From positions 1-41,874 of the forward strand of contig CAIRBD010000359.1 in NCBI GenBank assembly GCA_903876745.1: a DNA stretch of 41,874 nucleotides, read 5' to 3'. Each line of letters starts with the position of its first letter. Within the stretch, counting starts at the first letter, position 1. Origin of the DNA: an uncultured Gemmatimonadota bacterium (GTDB lineage Bacteria > Gemmatimonadota > Gemmatimonadetes > Gemmatimonadales > Gemmatimonadaceae). Positions 9,148-18,641 of the stretch are shown piece after piece. The position numbers and the translations under genes are program-made. The notes under the pieces were generated by a model that worked only from the letters and a program-made list of their open reading frames with translations, did no database searches and was not told the origin of the DNA.

Positions 9148-9756
9148 GTGGTTGGCGCGCTGCGCGCTCTGGACGCGGCGCGGTTCGGCTCATCGCGGAC
9201 CCTAGACCTCCGTGCGTCGTTTCCAACTGCGGCGGATGCGGTGGCGCGCGCAGAGCCGTGGCTTCGGGAACATCAGTTTACAAACACAAGGGAAGTGCTT
9301 GTCATTACTGGCCGTGGCAATAGTAGCATAGGCGGCATTCCGGTGGTGCGCGAGGTGGTTCGCAAACTGCTCACAACGTTGCGCCGGAAGGGTGTGGTCG
9401 AGGAAGTCGGAGAGCACACGCCGGGCTCGTATGTGGTCACTTTGGCGCCGGTGCGGAGTCTGCTCGAGGCGCCCCGCCGGGCTCGAACGCGCGCCGCCGA
9501 GGAACCGCGAGTGGATCCCGCGCAGCTCGATGGCCTCGCGCCGGAGACCCGCGGGGTACTCCGTCAGCTTGCCGAACGGGCGCTCGATTCGCTCGGCGCA
9601 CCGCGGGGGGAGGCTTACGTTCGGGATGAGATGGTGCGACAGTATGCGCTGTTGGCGGGTGCCGTGAGCGGAATCCGACGCGGCGCCACCGACCGGGAGT
9701 CCCGACTGCGAGCACTGATCGCGGCGGCGCTGGAGGCGTACGACGCCGAGCGCTGA
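9148..9756 (+). CDS. Smr-domain protein
   Basis: LDLRASFPTAADAVARAEPWLRE..VLVITGRGNSS resembles the Smr domain (LDLHG..VIHGKG). Confidence 0.65.
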   Translation: MVGALRALDAARFGSSRTLDLRASFPTAADAVARAEPWLREHQFTNTREVLVITGRGNSSIGGIPVVREVVRKLLTTLRRKGVVEEVGEHTPGSYVVTLAPVRSLLEAPRRARTRAAEEPRVDPAQLDGLAPETRGVLRQLAERALDSLGAPRGEAYVRDEMVRQYALLAGAVSGIRRGATDRESRLRALIAAALEAYDAER

Positions 9757-9780
9757 CCGTTTCCCTCGAACCGATCATCG

Positions 9781-10692
9781 ATGCCGAAGGCGCCACCGAC
9801 CATCGAGCAGCGTCCCTTGGGGCGCACCGGCCGCGCAACCTCAGTTCTCGCGCTGAGCACGTCGCGACTCGCCGCTGTGGGGCAGAAGGAGGCGACGCGG
9901 GTCATCCGCGAAGCGATCGATCATGGCGTAAACGTGATCGAGACGGCCTGGGAATACGGTGAGGGGCGAACGGAGCGCTGGCTGGGACTCGCGCTCAAGG
10001 ACGGCTACCGCGAGCGCGTGACGCTCGTGTGGCAGTGCTGTGCGCCTCGGCGGGACTATAAGACCTCGATGCAGCAGTTCGAAGAGTCGCTGGTGCGTGT
10101 GAAGACCGACCGGTTCGACGTCTGGTCGGTCCATGAGGTGATCTACGACAACGACGCCGAGTGGCTGTACGACCATGGGGGACTGGATGCGGGGCAGGAG
10201 GCGCGCGAGCAGGGGAAGACGCGCTGGCTGGCGTTCGGCGGGCACAAGTCACCGCACATCCATCTGAAGCTGCTGCAACGGGGATTCGCGTGGGATGCCG
10301 TGATGATGCCGCTGAATCCGTTCGACGCCACGTTCCGTTCGTTCGAACGGCAGGTGTTGCCCGAGGTGGTGCGCCGCGGGATGGCGGTGATGGCCACGAA
10401 GCCGATGGCTGGCGGCGCGATGGCGGGCGCCCGGGTGGTGAAGCCGGAGGAATCGTTGCGCTACTGTTTTTCCCTGCCGGTGAGCACGGTACTTTGCGGG
10501 ATGGAAAGCGCGGCCGTATTGCGGAAGAACATCAAGCTCGCGGCGAACTTCAAGCCCTTCCATGCCGGCGAGATGGACGCGCTGCGCCAGCGCGCGCGGG
10601 CGGTGGCGGGGGACGGACGATTCGAGCGCTACAAGACGACGCAGGATTTCGACGGACGGCCTGGACAGGCCGCCCACGGCTACGACCGGTGA
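9781..10692 (+). CDS. Aldo/keto reductase family protein
   Basis: RPLGRTGRATSVLALSTSRLA, INVIETAWEYGEGRTE-like motif. Confidence 0.87.
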   Translation: MPKAPPTIEQRPLGRTGRATSVLALSTSRLAAVGQKEATRVIREAIDHGVNVIETAWEYGEGRTERWLGLALKDGYRERVTLVWQCCAPRRDYKTSMQQFEESLVRVKTDRFDVWSVHEVIYDNDAEWLYDHGGLDAGQEAREQGKTRWLAFGGHKSPHIHLKLLQRGFAWDAVMMPLNPFDATFRSFERQVLPEVVRRGMAVMATKPMAGGAMAGARVVKPEESLRYCFSLPVSTVLCGMESAAVLRKNIKLAANFKPFHAGEMDALRQRARAVAGDGRFERYKTTQDFDGRPGQAAHGYDR

Positions 10693-10711
10693 CGCGGGGA
10701 CCCGCGAACCC

Positions 10712-11338
10712 GTGAACGAACTCATGCAGTTCGCCCTGATCACGTTCACGTCGGTGCTGTTCATCGTCGATCCGATCGCGATCGTCCCCACGTATCTGGT
10801 CATCACGCAGGACGAGACGCCGGCGCATCGCGCGCAGACGGCACGGCGCGCGTGCACGGCGGCGGCGGTCCTTCTCATCTCGTTCGGGCTGTTCGGGCAG
10901 CTGATCTTCAAGATGTTCGGCATCACGATGCCGGCGTTCCGAATCGCCGGGGGGCTGATCCTCTGGCTCGTGGCGATGGACATGCTGCGCGGGCAGCGGA
11001 CGACGCAGGAGTCCCGCGAGGAGATCGTCGAAGGGCAGCAGAAGGAGGATGTCGCGCTGACGCCGCTCGCGATGCCGATGCTCGCGGGACCCGGTGCGAT
11101 CTCGACGGTCATGGTGCTGGCCGGCCAGGCGACGACCGTCGCGCACGCGCTCGTGGTGTATGGTTCGGTGGCACTCACGGCGTTCATCTGCTGGTTGACC
11201 CTCGCGGGCAGCGGCCCGCTCATGCACCGCATGGGCCAGACGGGGATCCGCGTGATGACGCGCATCATGGGGCTGCTGCTCGCGGCGATCGCCGTGCAGT
11301 TCGTGATCACGGGCGTCAAGGACGCTCTGCACCTCTAG
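10712..11338 (+). CDS. MarC family integral membrane protein
   Basis: GTG start; ALITFTSVLFIVDPIAIVPTYL, LTPLAMPMLAGPGAISTVMVL, MGLLLAAIAVQFVITG. Confidence 0.88.
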   Translation: MNELMQFALITFTSVLFIVDPIAIVPTYLVITQDETPAHRAQTARRACTAAAVLLISFGLFGQLIFKMFGITMPAFRIAGGLILWLVAMDMLRGQRTTQESREEIVEGQQKEDVALTPLAMPMLAGPGAISTVMVLAGQATTVAHALVVYGSVALTAFICWLTLAGSGPLMHRMGQTGIRVMTRIMGLLLAAIAVQFVITGVKDALHL

Positions 11339-11390
11339 TCGACGGGCCGCCCACGACGGCGGCTCATCCTCATTTTCCGCGGAGCGTTCC

Positions 11391-13490
11391 GTGACCCATG
11401 GTCGTGTGCTGTGCCTGCTCTCGTTGGTGCTCGCGGTCCGTCTCGATGCGCAGTCGGTCACCGGCTACTCGCCCCGATCGGCGGCGACGGAACGGTCCGC
11501 CGAAGCGGCCGCGATCGGCCGGCCCGACCCGGCGAAGGCGTCGGCGCACTCGAAGGTCTTGTCGGACGGGCCGCACGTGAGTGGCACGCCGGGACAGGAG
11601 CGCACGCGCGATTACGTGATACAGCAGATGAAGGCGATGGGGCTCGAGACCGAAGTGCGCGCGTACGACGTCTGGATGCCGCATGTGGTGCAGGCACACG
11701 TCTGGCGCGTGTCACCGTCGGCGAAGGAACTGTCGCTCGCGGAAGGACCCGTAGCCGGCGACCCCACGTCGGCGAAATACGCGGAGACGCCGCCGATCAA
11801 CGGCTACGGCGCGGCGGGCGATGTGACGGGTGACGTCGTCTACGTGAACTACGGACTCATCGAGGATTACGCGACGCTCGATTCGCTGGGCGTGCACGTG
11901 AAAGGCAAGATCGTGCTGGCGCGGTACGGCCGGAGTTTTCGCGGCATCAAGGCACGCGAAGCCGAGCGGCACGGTGCGGCGGCGTTGCTGATCTATTCGG
12001 ACCCTCAGGACGATGGCTTCGTGCGCGGCGACGTGTATCCGGAAGGGCCGATGCGTCCGGCTCAGGGGATCCAGCGGGGCAGTGTGATGAACGGCGACGG
12101 CGATCCGAGTACGCCGGGATATGCGAGCCGTGCGGGGGCGCCGCGCATCCCGGTGGAGCAGATGGATGTTCTGCACATCCCGGTGGTGCCGATCGGATAC
12201 GGGAATGCTGCGGAGTTACTCCGCGGCGTGCGCGGCACGGCGATCCCGCAGGCGTGGCAGGGCGGGATGGCGTTCCGGTACCATGTGGGGCCTGGACCGG
12301 TGAAAGCCCGCGTGCAGGTGGTGACGGATGTCGCGACGAAACCGTTCAAGACGATCTGGGACACGTTCGGCATCGTGCGTGGCACCGAGCTCCCCGACGA
12401 ACTGGTGATCATCGGCGCGCACCGCGATGCGTGGGGCCCCGGCGCGGCGGACAATGTAAGCGGCACGGTGAGCGTGCTCGAATCGGCGCGGGCCGTGGCG
12501 GAGCAGATGCGGGCCGGCTGGAAGCCGCGCCGCACGATCCTGTTCGCCACGTGGGACGCTGAGGAGTGGGGGCTGATCGGCAGCACGGAATACGTGGAAG
12601 ACGACACCCTGCGCCTGCTCAAGGGCGGCGTCGCGTACTTCAACCAAGATGTCGCGGCGCAGGGTGCGGCGTTCGGTGGCGGCGGATCACCGTCACTGCG
12701 GCCGATGCTGCGCGACATCGCGGCGATGGTGCCATCACCCGACGGGTCGGGCGCCTCGGTGTATGCGAACTGGCGCAAAGCGTCGCGCGTGGCGGACGGA
12801 CAGGAACCGTCGATGGGCGATCCCGGTGGCGGCTCGGATTTCGCGGGTTTCTACAATCACCTCGGGATCCCGATCGCTGAATGGGGATTCGGCGGAAGCG
12901 GAGGCGTCTACCACTCGGTGTACGATTCGTACGCGTGGATGGCGAAGTTCGGCGACAAGGACTTCAAGTATCACGCCACCGCGGCGCGTATCGGCGCGGC
13001 GATGGTGATGCGCGCGGCGAACGCCGAGATCCTGCCGTACGACTACGTCGAGTACGCCCGCGCGATGGGGCGGTATCTTGGCGCCATCGATGCCGCGGCG
13101 CGGAGCAAACGCTGGGTGATGACATCCGCGCCGCTGGCCGAGGCGATCGGACGCATGGAGAGCGCGGCGCAGGGGTTCGCTGGTGCCCGCGACGCGGCGC
13201 TCGCGTCCGGCATCTCGGCGCCGGCCGCCGCGCGCAGCAACGCCGCGCTGCTGCAGGTGGAGCGGGCGCTGACGCGCCCTGAGGGGCTGCGCACGCGCCC
13301 GTGGTTCCGCAACCTCATCTATGCCGCCGACGAGAACAACGGCTACGCGAACATGGTGTTCCCGTCGGTGAACGAGGCGATCCGGGCGAACGACAACGAT
13401 CTCGCGCAGCGAGAGCTTGCGGACCTCATCGGTCGATTCGACGCGGCAACGAAAGCGCTCGACGCGGCCCGCCGGGCGCTGGAGCCATAG
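11391..13490 (+). CDS. M28 metallopeptidase, glutamate carboxypeptidase II-like (PA domain, TfR-like dimerization domain)
   Basis: 699 aa; VIIGAHRDAWGPGAADNVSGT, FATWDAEEWGLIGSTEY, YHSVYDSY metal/active-site motifs. Confidence 0.94.
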   Translation: MTHGRVLCLLSLVLAVRLDAQSVTGYSPRSAATERSAEAAAIGRPDPAKASAHSKVLSDGPHVSGTPGQERTRDYVIQQMKAMGLETEVRAYDVWMPHVVQAHVWRVSPSAKELSLAEGPVAGDPTSAKYAETPPINGYGAAGDVTGDVVYVNYGLIEDYATLDSLGVHVKGKIVLARYGRSFRGIKAREAERHGAAALLIYSDPQDDGFVRGDVYPEGPMRPAQGIQRGSVMNGDGDPSTPGYASRAGAPRIPVEQMDVLHIPVVPIGYGNAAELLRGVRGTAIPQAWQGGMAFRYHVGPGPVKARVQVVTDVATKPFKTIWDTFGIVRGTELPDELVIIGAHRDAWGPGAADNVSGTVSVLESARAVAEQMRAGWKPRRTILFATWDAEEWGLIGSTEYVEDDTLRLLKGGVAYFNQDVAAQGAAFGGGGSPSLRPMLRDIAAMVPSPDGSGASVYANWRKASRVADGQEPSMGDPGGGSDFAGFYNHLGIPIAEWGFGGSGGVYHSVYDSYAWMAKFGDKDFKYHATAARIGAAMVMRAANAEILPYDYVEYARAMGRYLGAIDAAARSKRWVMTSAPLAEAIGRMESAAQGFAGARDAALASGISAPAAARSNAALLQVERALTRPEGLRTRPWFRNLIYAADENNGYANMVFPSVNEAIRANDNDLAQRELADLIGRFDAATKALDAARRALEP

Positions 13491-13496
13491 CAGGCG

Positions 13497-14324
13497 ATGA
13501 CGCACACCGCGGTGCGCGCGAGTCTCCTCGTCTCGACGTACAACTGGAAGGAGGCGCTTGCTTCCGTGCTGGCGACGATCCGTCGCCAGCACGTATTGCC
13601 CGTGGAGGTGCTCGTCGCCGACGATGGGTCGCGCGAGGACACGGCGCAGCTCATCGCCGACGAAACCGCCACGTTCCCCGTGCCTCTGCGGCACTTCTGG
13701 CAGGAGGATCGCGGCTTCCGCAAAGCGAGCATACTCAACGAGGCGCTCGCGCATGCGGCCGGCGAGTACCTCATCCAGATCGACGGCGACATCCTGTTGC
13801 ATCCGGCGTTCGTGGCGGATCATCTGCGATGCGCGCGGACCGGATATTTCATACAGGGGAGCCGTGTGCTGCTCGACGGCGCCCTGACGAGGGAGGCGAT
13901 CGCCGCGCGTGCCGTGCGAGGCGCGACGTTCGCACGCGGCGTGCGCAACCGCATCAACACAGTGCGCGCGCCGTGGCTGACGTCGTTCGTACGCGGTCCG
14001 AGTGACCCATTGAAGGGCATCCGCGGCTGCAACATGTCGTTCTGGCGGCGCGACCTCGTCACCGTGAATGGTTATGACGAGGCGATCGAGGGATGGGGGC
14101 GGGAGGACAGCGAGTTGGCCGCGCGCCTGCTGAACGCCGGTGTCCGGCGCCGGAACGTCAAGTTCGCCGCGGTGTGCTGGCATCTCGACCATCCGATGAA
14201 CTCGCAGGCGGCGCTCACGCGCAATCACGCGATATTCGAACGCGTGGCGCGCGAGCATCGCACCCGTTGTGACGCGGGGTTGTCACGGCATCCGTGGCGG
14301 GCTACGACCGATACGCCGGCGTGA
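13497..14324 (+). CDS. Family 2 glycosyltransferase with galactosyltransferase-like C-terminal motif
   Basis: ASLLVSTYNWKEAL, VLVADDGSRED, IQIDGDILLHP, IEGWGREDSELAARLLNAGVRR. Confidence 0.88.
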   Translation: MTHTAVRASLLVSTYNWKEALASVLATIRRQHVLPVEVLVADDGSREDTAQLIADETATFPVPLRHFWQEDRGFRKASILNEALAHAAGEYLIQIDGDILLHPAFVADHLRCARTGYFIQGSRVLLDGALTREAIAARAVRGATFARGVRNRINTVRAPWLTSFVRGPSDPLKGIRGCNMSFWRRDLVTVNGYDEAIEGWGREDSELAARLLNAGVRRRNVKFAAVCWHLDHPMNSQAALTRNHAIFERVAREHRTRCDAGLSRHPWRATTDTPA

Positions 14325-15211
14325 TGTTGCCCTACGTGCTCGACCTCAGCCTGTTCGGGGCGCTCATCGCCGTGTGGTGGGTGGTGCGTGGCATGATCGC
14401 CCGGCGGGAGGAAAGGCGATTCGAGGCACGATTCACCTTCGACGCGCAGGGGATCATCGTCGGCGCCGAGTCGATCAGGCTCGACGGCACGCGACCCGGT
14501 GCCGTGCTGCTGCTGCACGGGTACAACGATTCGCCACAGGCGCTCGCGGGAGTGGCGCACGCGCTGCATCGTCGCGGATGGAGCGTACGGGTGCCGTTGT
14601 TGCCCGGTCATGGGCGAACTCTGCCGGTGTTTGCCGCGTCGACGGCGGAGGATTGGGTGGCCGCGGCACGCCACGAACTGAACGCGGTGCTGGCCACGCA
14701 CCATGAGGTGGCCGTCGGCGGATTGTCGATGGGGGGCGCCATCTCGATGGTACTGGCCGCCAAGCATCCCGAGGTGAAAGCGGTGGTGTGTTTCGCCCCG
14801 TTCCTCCACGCGGCGCTGCCGTTGCGGCTTCTGGTGTTCGCCGCTCCGATCGCGTCGCTGGGCGGGCGTTACGTGTGGAGCGGCGGCGGCCGGTCGGTGC
14901 ACGATCCGGTAGCGCAGGCGGCTATGATCGCGTACGGGCGATCCACGCCCGGCACCCTCGTGCAGCTGGCGCGCGTGCTTCGCCTGGCGCGAACCGCGCT
15001 TCCGCGCGTGCGACAGCCGGTGCTGGTGGTGCAGTCGCGGGAGGACAACCGCATCCCACCGTCCGCGGCCGAAGAATCGTTCTCACGCATCGGGTCTGCG
15101 GACAAGACGATGCACTGGACGAGCGGGGCGGGGCACGTGATCACGGTGGACTACGGACACGCAGCGATCGAGCAGCTGGCGGCGGACTGGTTGGAGCCGC
15201 GGCTCGGGTGA
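14324..15211 (+). CDS. Alpha/beta hydrolase (carboxylesterase-like)
   Basis: VLLLHGYNDSPQAL, GGLSMGGAISM nucleophile elbow, C-terminal SGAGHVITVD; ATG overlaps upstream stop. Confidence 0.87.
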   Translation: MLPYVLDLSLFGALIAVWWVVRGMIARREERRFEARFTFDAQGIIVGAESIRLDGTRPGAVLLLHGYNDSPQALAGVAHALHRRGWSVRVPLLPGHGRTLPVFAASTAEDWVAAARHELNAVLATHHEVAVGGLSMGGAISMVLAAKHPEVKAVVCFAPFLHAALPLRLLVFAAPIASLGGRYVWSGGGRSVHDPVAQAAMIAYGRSTPGTLVQLARVLRLARTALPRVRQPVLVVQSREDNRIPPSAAEESFSRIGSADKTMHWTSGAGHVITVDYGHAAIEQLAADWLEPRLG

Positions 15212-15221
15212 GCCGGGCAGC

Positions 15222-15239
15222 GCGACGCGTCCGCGTCGC
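15222..15239. terminator. Hairpin between convergent hydrolase and MBL genes
   Basis: GCGACGCG-TC-CGCGTCGC, 8-bp arms, between the stop codons at 15211 and 15240; no U-tract. Confidence 0.45.
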
Positions 15240-16259
15240 TTACAGCACCCGCGTCTCTCCGGGCGCCATCACCCAGAGGTGATCGTCGGGGAATCCGCGC
15301 GCGCTCCACGCGTGACGCGCCCGGCGCGGCGGTTCGTCGATCGCTTCATCAGTGAGCACGAACGTGCCCCAATGCATCCCGACCATGACGGCGGTGGCGG
15401 GGTCGGCGACTTGGGCGAACGCGTCGACCGCCTCCTCGGGATCGAGGTGCACCGGGCGCATGAACCACCGCGGATCGTAGGCGCCGATAGGCATCAGCAC
15501 CAGATCGAACGGGCCGTAGCGCCGACCGATGTCGGAGAAATCCGGATGCGCGCCGCTGTCGCCGGCGAAATAGATCCGGTGGTGCGCCGTGACCAGCGTC
15601 CAACCGGCCCACAGCGAGTGGTTCCGGTTCGTGATGGAGCGTCCGGAGAAATGCCGGGCCGGCACACAGGTGGCGGTCGCCGTGCCGCTCGTGACCGATC
15701 CGTGCCAGTCGAGTTCAGTGACACGCGCCACGCCGCGGTCGCGGAGTTGGGCTGCCACACCAAGCGGGGCCATCCAGTGCGCCGAGGGATGGCGCAGGGC
15801 GAGCGCTCGCACGGTCGCGTCGCAGAGGTGGTCGTAGTGGTCGTGCGACTGCAGAACGATGTCGATCGGTGGAAGCGCGTCGAGCGCGATGCCCGGGGGG
15901 ACGAGCCGCTTGGGGCCGGCCCATCGCACCGGCGACGCACGTTCGCCCCACACCGGGTCGGTGAGCACGTTGAGGCCGTCCACCTGGATCAGGAACGACG
16001 AGTGCCCGACCCATGTGACGCGACGGCTGCCGTCGGCGACGCGCGGGGACACGATGTGGGGCGTCTGCGCCACCGGCGGCGTGCCGTGCGCGGCGAAACC
16101 GATACGCCCGCTGCGCGCGCGCTGCAGCATCCAGCGGAGCATCGCACCGAGTCCTCGGAGCGGTTCCCCGGGCCACGGATTGCGATACCCGCGCCGCGGA
16201 TGGTGGTGTGACGGAGGGCGAGATTCGGACACACGGCAAGCTCGCAGGATGTCGGGCAT
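15240..16259 (-). CDS. MBL-fold metallohydrolase (NAPE-PLD-like); start uncertain
   Basis: WVGHSSFLIQVDGLNVLTDPVW, LQSHDHYDHLCD, FAGDSGAHPDFSDIG, MHWGTFVLTDEAIDEP. Confidence 0.9.
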   Translation of the reverse strand: MPDILRACRVSESRPPSHHHPRRGYRNPWPGEPLRGLGAMLRWMLQRARSGRIGFAAHGTPPVAQTPHIVSPRVADGSRRVTWVGHSSFLIQVDGLNVLTDPVWGERASPVRWAGPKRLVPPGIALDALPPIDIVLQSHDHYDHLCDATVRALALRHPSAHWMAPLGVAAQLRDRGVARVTELDWHGSVTSGTATATCVPARHFSGRSITNRNHSLWAGWTLVTAHHRIYFAGDSGAHPDFSDIGRRYGPFDLVLMPIGAYDPRWFMRPVHLDPEEAVDAFAQVADPATAVMVGMHWGTFVLTDEAIDEPPRRARHAWSARGFPDDHLWVMAPGETRVL

Positions 16260-16311
16260 CGCGTCCAGTGCGGTGGTGTGGTCGGGGGCGTCCAAGTACA
16301 TTCCACACGCG

Positions 16312-16590
16312 ATGCCGACCATCACCTGTGCCCGTTGCGGCAACTCCAAAGACGCGTTCGACCGCGCGCCGTTCCCAGGCGCCATCGGTGCGCGCGTACT
16401 CGAAGGGATCTGTCGTGATTGCTGGGGCGCCTGGCTGAAGCAGCAGACGATGCTGATCAACCACTATGGTCTGAACGTGATGGATCCGCAGGCCCGGCAG
16501 TTCCTGACGCGGAACATGGACGCGTTCCTGTTCAAGGCCGGCGCGGCGGACGCGGTGGACACGAGTAAACAGGGAACGATCGAATACTGA
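16312..16590 (+). CDS. yggX: Oxidative damage protection / Fe(2+)-trafficking protein YggX family
   Basis: 92 aa; ITCARCGNSKDAFDRAPFPGAIG, CRDCWGAWLKQQTMLINHYGLNVMDPQARQFL. Confidence 0.93.
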   Translation: MPTITCARCGNSKDAFDRAPFPGAIGARVLEGICRDCWGAWLKQQTMLINHYGLNVMDPQARQFLTRNMDAFLFKAGAADAVDTSKQGTIEY

Positions 16591-16694
16591 TCCGGCGCCC
16601 CGGCGCGGATTGACGCCGATGTCGCCGCAGCGTAAGTCAGTGTCGCGAAGCACGACGCGAAAATCTGGCAGCGTGCGCGCGAGATGGCAGCCGC

Positions 16695-16722
16695 TTGACA
16701 TTAGTTTCAACACGCGACTAAT
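16695..16722 (+). promoter_or_regulatory. Predicted nrtR-like promoter with overlapping palindrome
   Basis: TTGACA (16695-16700); ATTAGT-N11-ACTAAT palindrome (16700-16722), right arm overlaps a candidate -10; ATG of the regulator at 16733. Confidence 0.5.
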
Positions 16723-16732
16723 TGAGCGCGAC

Positions 16733-17425
16733 ATGCGCGACCGTCCGTCCCCCACCACGCGCGGCGCCCAGCCGACCGCCGTCTCCCTCGACATCGTCGT
16801 GTGCGCGCCGCACGGGCGCTCGCTGTCGGTGCTCCTGGTGCGCGCCGCCGCCGGTGCGCGCGAGCTGTGGATGCTGCCGTGGGCCTGGTCCGTGCCCGGT
16901 GACGCGCCGGACGACCATGCGATGCGCGTGGCGAGTGAGGCACTCGGCGCCAAGCCCGCGTGGATGACGCAAGTCGGCGCGATCGGCAACAGTCGCCGAC
17001 ATCCCGGAACGGCCGCTCTGTCGATCGGTTACGTAGCGGTCACGGCGGTGCGTGCGAAGGCGCCGCCGGGCAACTCCCAGTGGTTTCCGATCGCGGGGCT
17101 TCCTGCGCTCGCCCCGCGACACGCGGCTCTCGTCACGAGCGCCCAGCTCGCGCTGCGCGAGCGGTTGGATACCGCGCCAGTCGCGTTCCGGCTGCTGCCT
17201 GCGACGTTCACGTTGACCGATCTGCAGGAAGTGTATGAGCTGCTGCTCGGCCGGCGCGTGCACAAGGCGAGTTTCCGGCGGTCGCTACAAGCGGCGTGGC
17301 TCGTGGAGCCGACGGACGAGTGGCGGAGCGAGGGTCGCGGCCGCCCGGCGCAGTTGTTCCGTTACGCCCCACGCAAGCGTCGCGGCGGTCGTCGCGGCGT
17401 GCGCTTCGAGTTGCTCGGCGGCTGA
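16733..17425 (+). CDS. NrtR-like Nudix domain / winged-helix transcriptional regulator
   Basis: Degenerate Nudix region (SLDIVVCAPHGRSLSVLLVRAAAGARELWMLPWAWSVPGD) followed by wHTH (LLPATFTLTDLQEVYELLLGRRVHKASFRRSL...RPAQLFRYAP). Confidence 0.85.
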   Translation: MRDRPSPTTRGAQPTAVSLDIVVCAPHGRSLSVLLVRAAAGARELWMLPWAWSVPGDAPDDHAMRVASEALGAKPAWMTQVGAIGNSRRHPGTAALSIGYVAVTAVRAKAPPGNSQWFPIAGLPALAPRHAALVTSAQLALRERLDTAPVAFRLLPATFTLTDLQEVYELLLGRRVHKASFRRSLQAAWLVEPTDEWRSEGRGRPAQLFRYAPRKRRGGRRGVRFELLGG

Positions 17426-17480
17426 GTCCGGCTGCGGCCGCCGGTGGTTCGTTTCCCAGACAATCGACGGACGGTCCCAC

Positions 17481-18605
17481 GTGAACACGCGCCGGCAGTT
17501 CCTCGTGCACGCTCCGCTCGGCCTGATGGGCGCCATCGCGGCGTGCAACGGCCGCTCCGCTGACGCCGACGCCGTGTCAGGTGCGCTGCCGGCGCCGAGC
17601 GCCGGTGCGTCGACCGCGGCCAGGCCGACCGCTCTTGGCGTACCGGCCACCGCGCCTGCGCTGGAATGGGTGCCGAAGCATGAGGACCTCGTGTACACGT
17701 TCGGCGGAGCGCCGGCGAAGCATCGCATCGTGCCGGGGACCCGCATCGTCACGTGGACCGAGGACTGTTTTGACGGTGTGGTGAAGACGGCGGCCGACCT
17801 GCCGTCGAAGGTGATGGCGCCCGGTCACGACAATCCGCAGACCGGGCCGTTCTGGGTGGAAGGGGCCGAACCCGGTGACACGCTCGCCATCCACATCATG
17901 AAACTCGAGCCGGCGCGGTCGTACGCGGTGTCGTCGTTCGGTCCGGGGTTCGGTGCACTGGTGGGCACGGATCGCACGGCGATGCTCGGTGCGGATCTTC
18001 TCGAGACGACCTGGCGCTACGACGTGGACGCCAAGACAGGCATGGCACGCACGACATCGCGCGACGGCGCGCATTCCTGGGCGGTGCCGATCGCGCCGTT
18101 CCTTGGCTGTCTCGGTGTGGCGCCGGCGGGCGGCGAGGTGCGCACCACGATCGTCCCCGGCGTGTTCGGCGGGAACATGGATTGCCCGGAGGTTCGGGCC
18201 GGCAACACGGTCTTCCTAGGCGTGAACGCGCCGGGCGCGCTACTCTCGTTCGGCGACGGACACTACGCGATGGGGGACGGCGAGATCATGGGCGCCGCGA
18301 TCGAAGGGGCGATGCATGTGGAGGTATACGTTGAGCTCATCAAGAAACGCGCGACACCCATCCCGCGGATCGAGAACGCCGCCGAGGTGATGTTCGTCGG
18401 GACGGGGCGACCGCTCGAGGACGCCGCGCGCGTCGCCTTCAAGGCGATGGTGGCGTGGGTGCGCGAGTCGTCGGGGCTGAACGAGATGGATGCCTTCCAG
18501 TTCGTCTCGCAGACGGCCAAGGCGCCGATCGTTCAACTGGTGGATCCCGAATACACCGTGCTCGTGAAGATCGACAAGAAGCGTCTCCCCACCGGCCGCC
18601 GATAA
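17481..18605 (+). CDS. Acetamidase/formamidase family protein, predicted Tat-exported
   Basis: GTG start; NTRRQFLVHAPLGLMGAIAACNG twin-Arg signal; GHDNPQTGPFWVEGAEPGDTLAIHI, GGNMDCPEVRAGNTVFLGV, GDGHYAMGDGEIMG. Confidence 0.93.
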   Translation: MNTRRQFLVHAPLGLMGAIAACNGRSADADAVSGALPAPSAGASTAARPTALGVPATAPALEWVPKHEDLVYTFGGAPAKHRIVPGTRIVTWTEDCFDGVVKTAADLPSKVMAPGHDNPQTGPFWVEGAEPGDTLAIHIMKLEPARSYAVSSFGPGFGALVGTDRTAMLGADLLETTWRYDVDAKTGMARTTSRDGAHSWAVPIAPFLGCLGVAPAGGEVRTTIVPGVFGGNMDCPEVRAGNTVFLGVNAPGALLSFGDGHYAMGDGEIMGAAIEGAMHVEVYVELIKKRATPIPRIENAAEVMFVGTGRPLEDAARVAFKAMVAWVRESSGLNEMDAFQFVSQTAKAPIVQLVDPEYTVLVKIDKKRLPTGRR

Positions 18606-18612
18606 GCGGCCG
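18593..18612. terminator. Hairpin with the acetamidase stop codon in its loop
   Basis: CGGCCGC-cgataa-GCGGCCG; TAA stop at 18603-18605 lies in the loop; downstream gene is convergent. Confidence 0.4.
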
Positions 18613-18641
18613 ATGGGCGGTCGTCGCTCATCCGACGATGC

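Noticed and set aside
12735-14258. 507-aa minus ORF
   Set aside because: Antisense to the M28 peptidase and GT2, which have canonical catalytic motifs.
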